6,774 bases of DNA, from positions 1-6,774 of the forward strand of contig JAQGII010000192.1 of the NCBI GenBank assembly GCA_028291305.1, given 5' to 3'. The DNA is from Caulobacteraceae bacterium (GTDB lineage Bacteria; Pseudomonadota; Alphaproteobacteria; Caulobacterales; Caulobacteraceae). The position numbers and the translations under genes were made by a program. Shown one piece after another: positions 6,504 to 6,774 of this stretch (the stretch's first letter is position 1; each line of letters starts with the position of its first letter). The notes under the pieces were generated by a model. The model worked only from the letters and a program-made list of their open reading frames with translations, searched no databases and was not told the origin of the DNA.

Positions 6504-6774
6504 CTATTTGGATAGTTCGGCGTAGAGACCGTCGAGCCGCGCGGGCCGGGACCACTCGTCGCTCTGGTCCTTGATGCTCCAGCCCGGGCCCAGGTCGTCG
6601 ACCTTGACCGCGGCCAGCAGCTCGCTCTTGGGCACGCCGGCCTTGATCGCCGCGCGCAGCCGGTCGATCAGCAGGTCCAGCTTCTTGCGCGAAACCTCGA
6701 ACTCGGCCCGGCTGAGCGGCGCGGCGCCGTGGCCGGGGATCAGGGTGTCGAAGTCCAGCTTCTCCAGTTCGGCC
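6504..6774 (-). CDS. Metallo-beta-lactamase-fold hydrolase, C-terminal part
   Basis: An open frame enters from the right edge and ends at the TAG complementary to 6504-6506, giving 89 residues here. Near its start is FDTLIPGHGAAPLSRAEF (residues 8-25 of the visible part): the GHG histidine after a hydrophobic strand is the last metal-ligand motif of metallo-beta-lactamase-fold enzymes, and a conserved Arg follows soon after. The remaining 65 residues are helical and charged, ending LYAELSK, which is typical of the C-terminal tail of this family's glyoxalase II-like and quinoprotein-relay-type members. The HxHxDH motif and any signal peptide would be outside the window, so substrate and cell location cannot be told. 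Codons are uniformly GC-ending, as in a resident gene. It converges on the tRNA region. Confidence 0.8.
   Translation of the reverse strand, partial: AELEKLDFDTLIPGHGAAPLSRAEFEVSRKKLDLLIDRLRAAIKAGVPKSELLAAVKVDDLGPGWSIKDQSDEWSRPARLDGLYAELSK

Noticed and set aside
5701..6555. 284-residue minus-strand frame across the tRNA region
   Set aside because: It reads through tRNA-Leu antisense (the GREDSNLHTL-type tRNA shadow is a known annotation artefact) and has no domain.

Overview
The window is a GC-rich piece of an alphaproteobacterial chromosome, most likely Caulobacterales (Caulobacter, Phenylobacterium or a relative). Three things point there. The first 25 bases encode, on the minus strand, MTKAASGD, which I remember as the N-terminus of Caulobacter ClpX. 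The order clpX – an oppositely oriented cicA phosphatase – clpP – tig is the Caulobacter protease neighbourhood. The ClpP and trigger factor sequences are of the alphaproteobacterial type.

Layout, left to right: the start of clpX (minus, 1-25); a 186-bp divergent promoter region; cicA (plus, 212-844), whose stop overlaps the stop of the convergent clpP (minus, 841-1473); a 202-bp clpP leader with a heat-shock-like promoter; a membrane-bound hybrid histidine kinase (minus, about 1676-3745) of the MASE4-HisKA-HATPase-receiver type; a quiet ~250-bp gap; a good intrinsic terminator (3993-4021) and the trigger factor gene tig (minus, 4046-5572) with a long Lys/Ala-rich tail; a tig promoter region; a small exported protein gene that appears frameshifted (plus, about 5739-6175); tRNA-Leu(UAG) (6225-6309); a perfect 10-bp hairpin; what looks like a dead N-terminal scrap of a cation diffusion facilitator gene (plus, 6370-6447); and the C-terminal end of a metallo-beta-lactamase-fold hydrolase (minus, 6504 to the window edge).

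Functionally, clpX, clpP and tig form a protein folding and degradation block: trigger factor receives nascent chains at the ribosome, and ClpXP degrades tagged or regulatory proteins. CicA, a HAD phosphatase, is a known passenger of this block in Caulobacter. The hybrid kinase has no evident link to proteostasis. It sits between tig and clpP, has somewhat looser wobble-base use in the stretches sampled, and is best read as an accessory insertion into a conserved block. The right-hand part, around the tRNA, holds the decayed material.

I found no CRISPR array, insertion sequence, toxin-antitoxin pair or phage gene, and no convincing new multi-gene system. The items most worth checking are the kinase insertion, the frameshifted exported protein, the transporter remnant beside the tRNA, and the tRNA leader that can pair with the tRNA's own acceptor strand.
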